This document shows positions 5,522 to 5,972 of a DNA stretch of 5,972 bases, piece after piece (position 1 is the stretch's first letter; every line of letters starts with the position of its first letter). The notes under the pieces are model-generated. The model ran no database searches. It saw only the letters and a program-made list of their open reading frames with translations, and was not told the DNA's origin. Both the position numbers and the translations under genes were made by a program. The DNA is from Pseudobutyrivibrio sp. (lineage in GTDB: Bacteria > Bacillota_A > Clostridia > Lachnospirales > Lachnospiraceae): NCBI GenBank assembly GCA_024691465.1, contig JAILNO010000117.1, positions 1 to 5,972 on the forward strand. The letters run 5' to 3'.

Positions 5522-5613
5522 TGATTAGGTTGTTGATTGAGTTTTTAAACCTAATCACAAATGATTGAAAATGAGGTTGAAAAAATCGTTTCCAGTTGAT
5601 TAGGTTAATGATT
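5522..5613. repeat. Three copies of TGATTAGGTT, one inverted
   Basis: TGATTAGGTT occurs at 5522-5531 and 5597-5606. Its exact reverse complement, AACCTAATCA, occurs at 5548-5557. The first and second copies form a perfect 10-bp inverted repeat with a 16-nt gap. Both direct copies are followed, after 2 nt, by TGATT (5534-5538 and 5609-5613), making a 17-nt pattern with two free positions. A further TGATT lies at 5562-5566. The set looks like regulator binding sites or an RNA with alternative pairings. No terminator T-run follows. Confidence 0.75.
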
Positions 5614-5677
5614 ATTTAAGTTAAAAATCCCGAAAATACGGGCTTTGAGCGGTTTTTACAAAAATTAGAAATTCTTA
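5614..5677. other. AT-rich spacer with one weak hairpin
   Basis: A short hairpin, CCCG (5629-5632) with CGGG (5639-5642) around AAAATA, is the only structure seen. On the minus strand it is followed by ATTTTTAA, so it could be a poor reverse-strand terminator, but a 4-bp stem is too weak to call. No ORF with an RBS was found here. Confidence 0.3.
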
Positions 5678-5749
5678 TTGACAATCTTTAACAAAAAAGA
5701 ATTAATGTGGTGAAAATCTATTGACCAAGATAAAAAATCAAGTTAATGT
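5678..5749 (+). promoter_or_regulatory. Two candidate promoters for the ROK regulator gene
   Basis: TTGACC (5721-5726) and TAATGT (5744-5749) are spaced 17 bp and place a start near 5756, right at the palindrome. Upstream, a perfect -35 TTGACA (5678-5683) lacks a good -10 at ideal distance; the nearest candidate is TAATGT (5703-5708) at 19 bp. The proximal pair is preferred. Both are inferred from hexamer matches only. Confidence 0.45.
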
Positions 5750-5775
5750 GTTAACAGTGTTAAGTGATTAACACT
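5748..5775. promoter_or_regulatory. Probable operator next to the ROK regulator start
   Basis: AGTGTTAA (5756-5763) and TTAACACT (5768-5775) are perfect inverted arms of 8 bp around a 4-bp centre, GTGA. A third half-site, GTGTTAA, occurs at 5748-5754, 9 bp before the matching heptamer at 5757. The site overlaps the likely transcription start and ends 26 bp before the ROK ATG. ROK repressors bind palindromes of this kind and often repress themselves, so an autoregulatory operator is the natural reading. The pairing is seen; the binding is inferred. Confidence 0.65.
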
Positions 5776-5801
5776 TGAAAGCAATTGCGAGGTATATTTT
5801 C

Positions 5802-5972
5802 ATGAAAAGAATAAAAGAGGTGGCTGGCAATAACACCAGTGATTTAACAGAGATGAATCGTTCTGCCATCGTTCGTATCTTACAACAGAGGGAGATATGT
5901 ACTAGAGCAGAGATTGCGAAGCTCATGGGACTAACCCAAGCTTCTATTACTAAATTAGTTGGATACCTAATA
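5802..5972 (+). CDS. ROK family transcriptional regulator, N-terminal part
   Basis: The first 57 residues are present; the window ends exactly on a codon boundary and the gene continues beyond it. Residues about 19-57 match the winged helix-turn-helix of ROK repressors (NagC/XylR type). NRSAIVRILQQ leads into TRAEIAKLMGLTQASITKLV (34-53), which parallels the SRAEISKLTGLNKSTVS segment of XylR. ROK repressors are usually near 380-400 residues. Their C-terminal sugar-kinase-like domain senses a sugar or sugar phosphate, and here it lies outside the window. The RBS is modest, GAGGT (5789-5793), 8 nt before the ATG. The palindrome at 5756-5775 is the likely autoregulatory site. The target is probably a carbohydrate-use operon downstream, which cannot be seen. 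The family call is firm, the specificity unknown. Confidence 0.88.
   Translation, partial: MKRIKEVAGNNTSDLTEMNRSAIVRILQQREICTRAEIAKLMGLTQASITKLVGYLI

Noticed and set aside
5521..5568. A 15-codon ORF starting at the first TGATTAGGTT repeat
   Set aside because: There is no ribosome binding site and no recognisable peptide features.
5522..5606. Short repeats considered as a CRISPR array
   Set aside because: The repeats are only 10 bp, irregularly spaced and one is inverted; there are no cas genes.
5629..5642. CCCG/CGGG hairpin as a terminator
   Set aside because: A 4-bp stem is too weak, and no gene on either strand ends there.

Overview
The window looks like chromosome of an AT-rich, anaerobic Firmicute, most plausibly a Lachnospiraceae member such as the Butyrivibrio/Pseudobutyrivibrio group. 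The grounds are strong AGGAG-type ribosome binding sites, short U-tailed intrinsic terminators, a LytTR/DUF3021 pair, an acidic aromatic-rich lipoprotein and a ROK-type repressor. The genus is inferred from style, not proven. All genes read rightward. No tRNA, rRNA, CRISPR array, transposase or phage gene was found.

Region 1 (1-2689) is a membrane-stress or export type module. A free-standing LytTR DNA-binding protein (49-498) overlaps by 8 bp a four-helix DUF3021 membrane protein (491-955). A hairpin terminator (985-1013) follows. Then come an ABC ATPase (1054-1884) and its six-helix ABC-2 permease (1898-2689), spaced as one operon. The likely logic is a LytTR regulator held in check by its membrane partner and controlling the exporter.

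Region 2 (2690-5494) starts with the most interesting stretch. A near-consensus sigma-A promoter (2726-2754) drives a roughly 240-nt leader. The leader encodes a 37-residue Asn-rich peptide (2786-2899) and then an 11-bp intrinsic terminator (2932-2965), just before the next gene. The 3' arm of that terminator, TGATGAGG, is repeated exactly inside the leader ORF (2866-2873). That copy could capture the 5' arm and act as an antiterminator. This has the layout of a translation-coupled attenuator. It would control a fused GNAT acetyltransferase plus SAM methyltransferase (3000-4304) and perhaps the secreted lipoprotein behind it (4353-5435). A terminator at 5459-5494 closes the unit.

Region 3 (5495-5972) is a 300-bp regulatory intergenic region. 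It holds three copies of a 10-mer (TGATTAGGTT, one inverted), two possible promoters and an 8-bp-arm palindrome next to the start of a ROK-family transcriptional repressor (5802 to the window edge, incomplete). The palindrome is a good candidate for its own operator.

Codon choice differs between blocks. The ABC genes favour GAA and AAA, while the methyltransferase and lipoprotein genes favour GAG and AAG. This suggests the exporter module has a different history from its neighbours.
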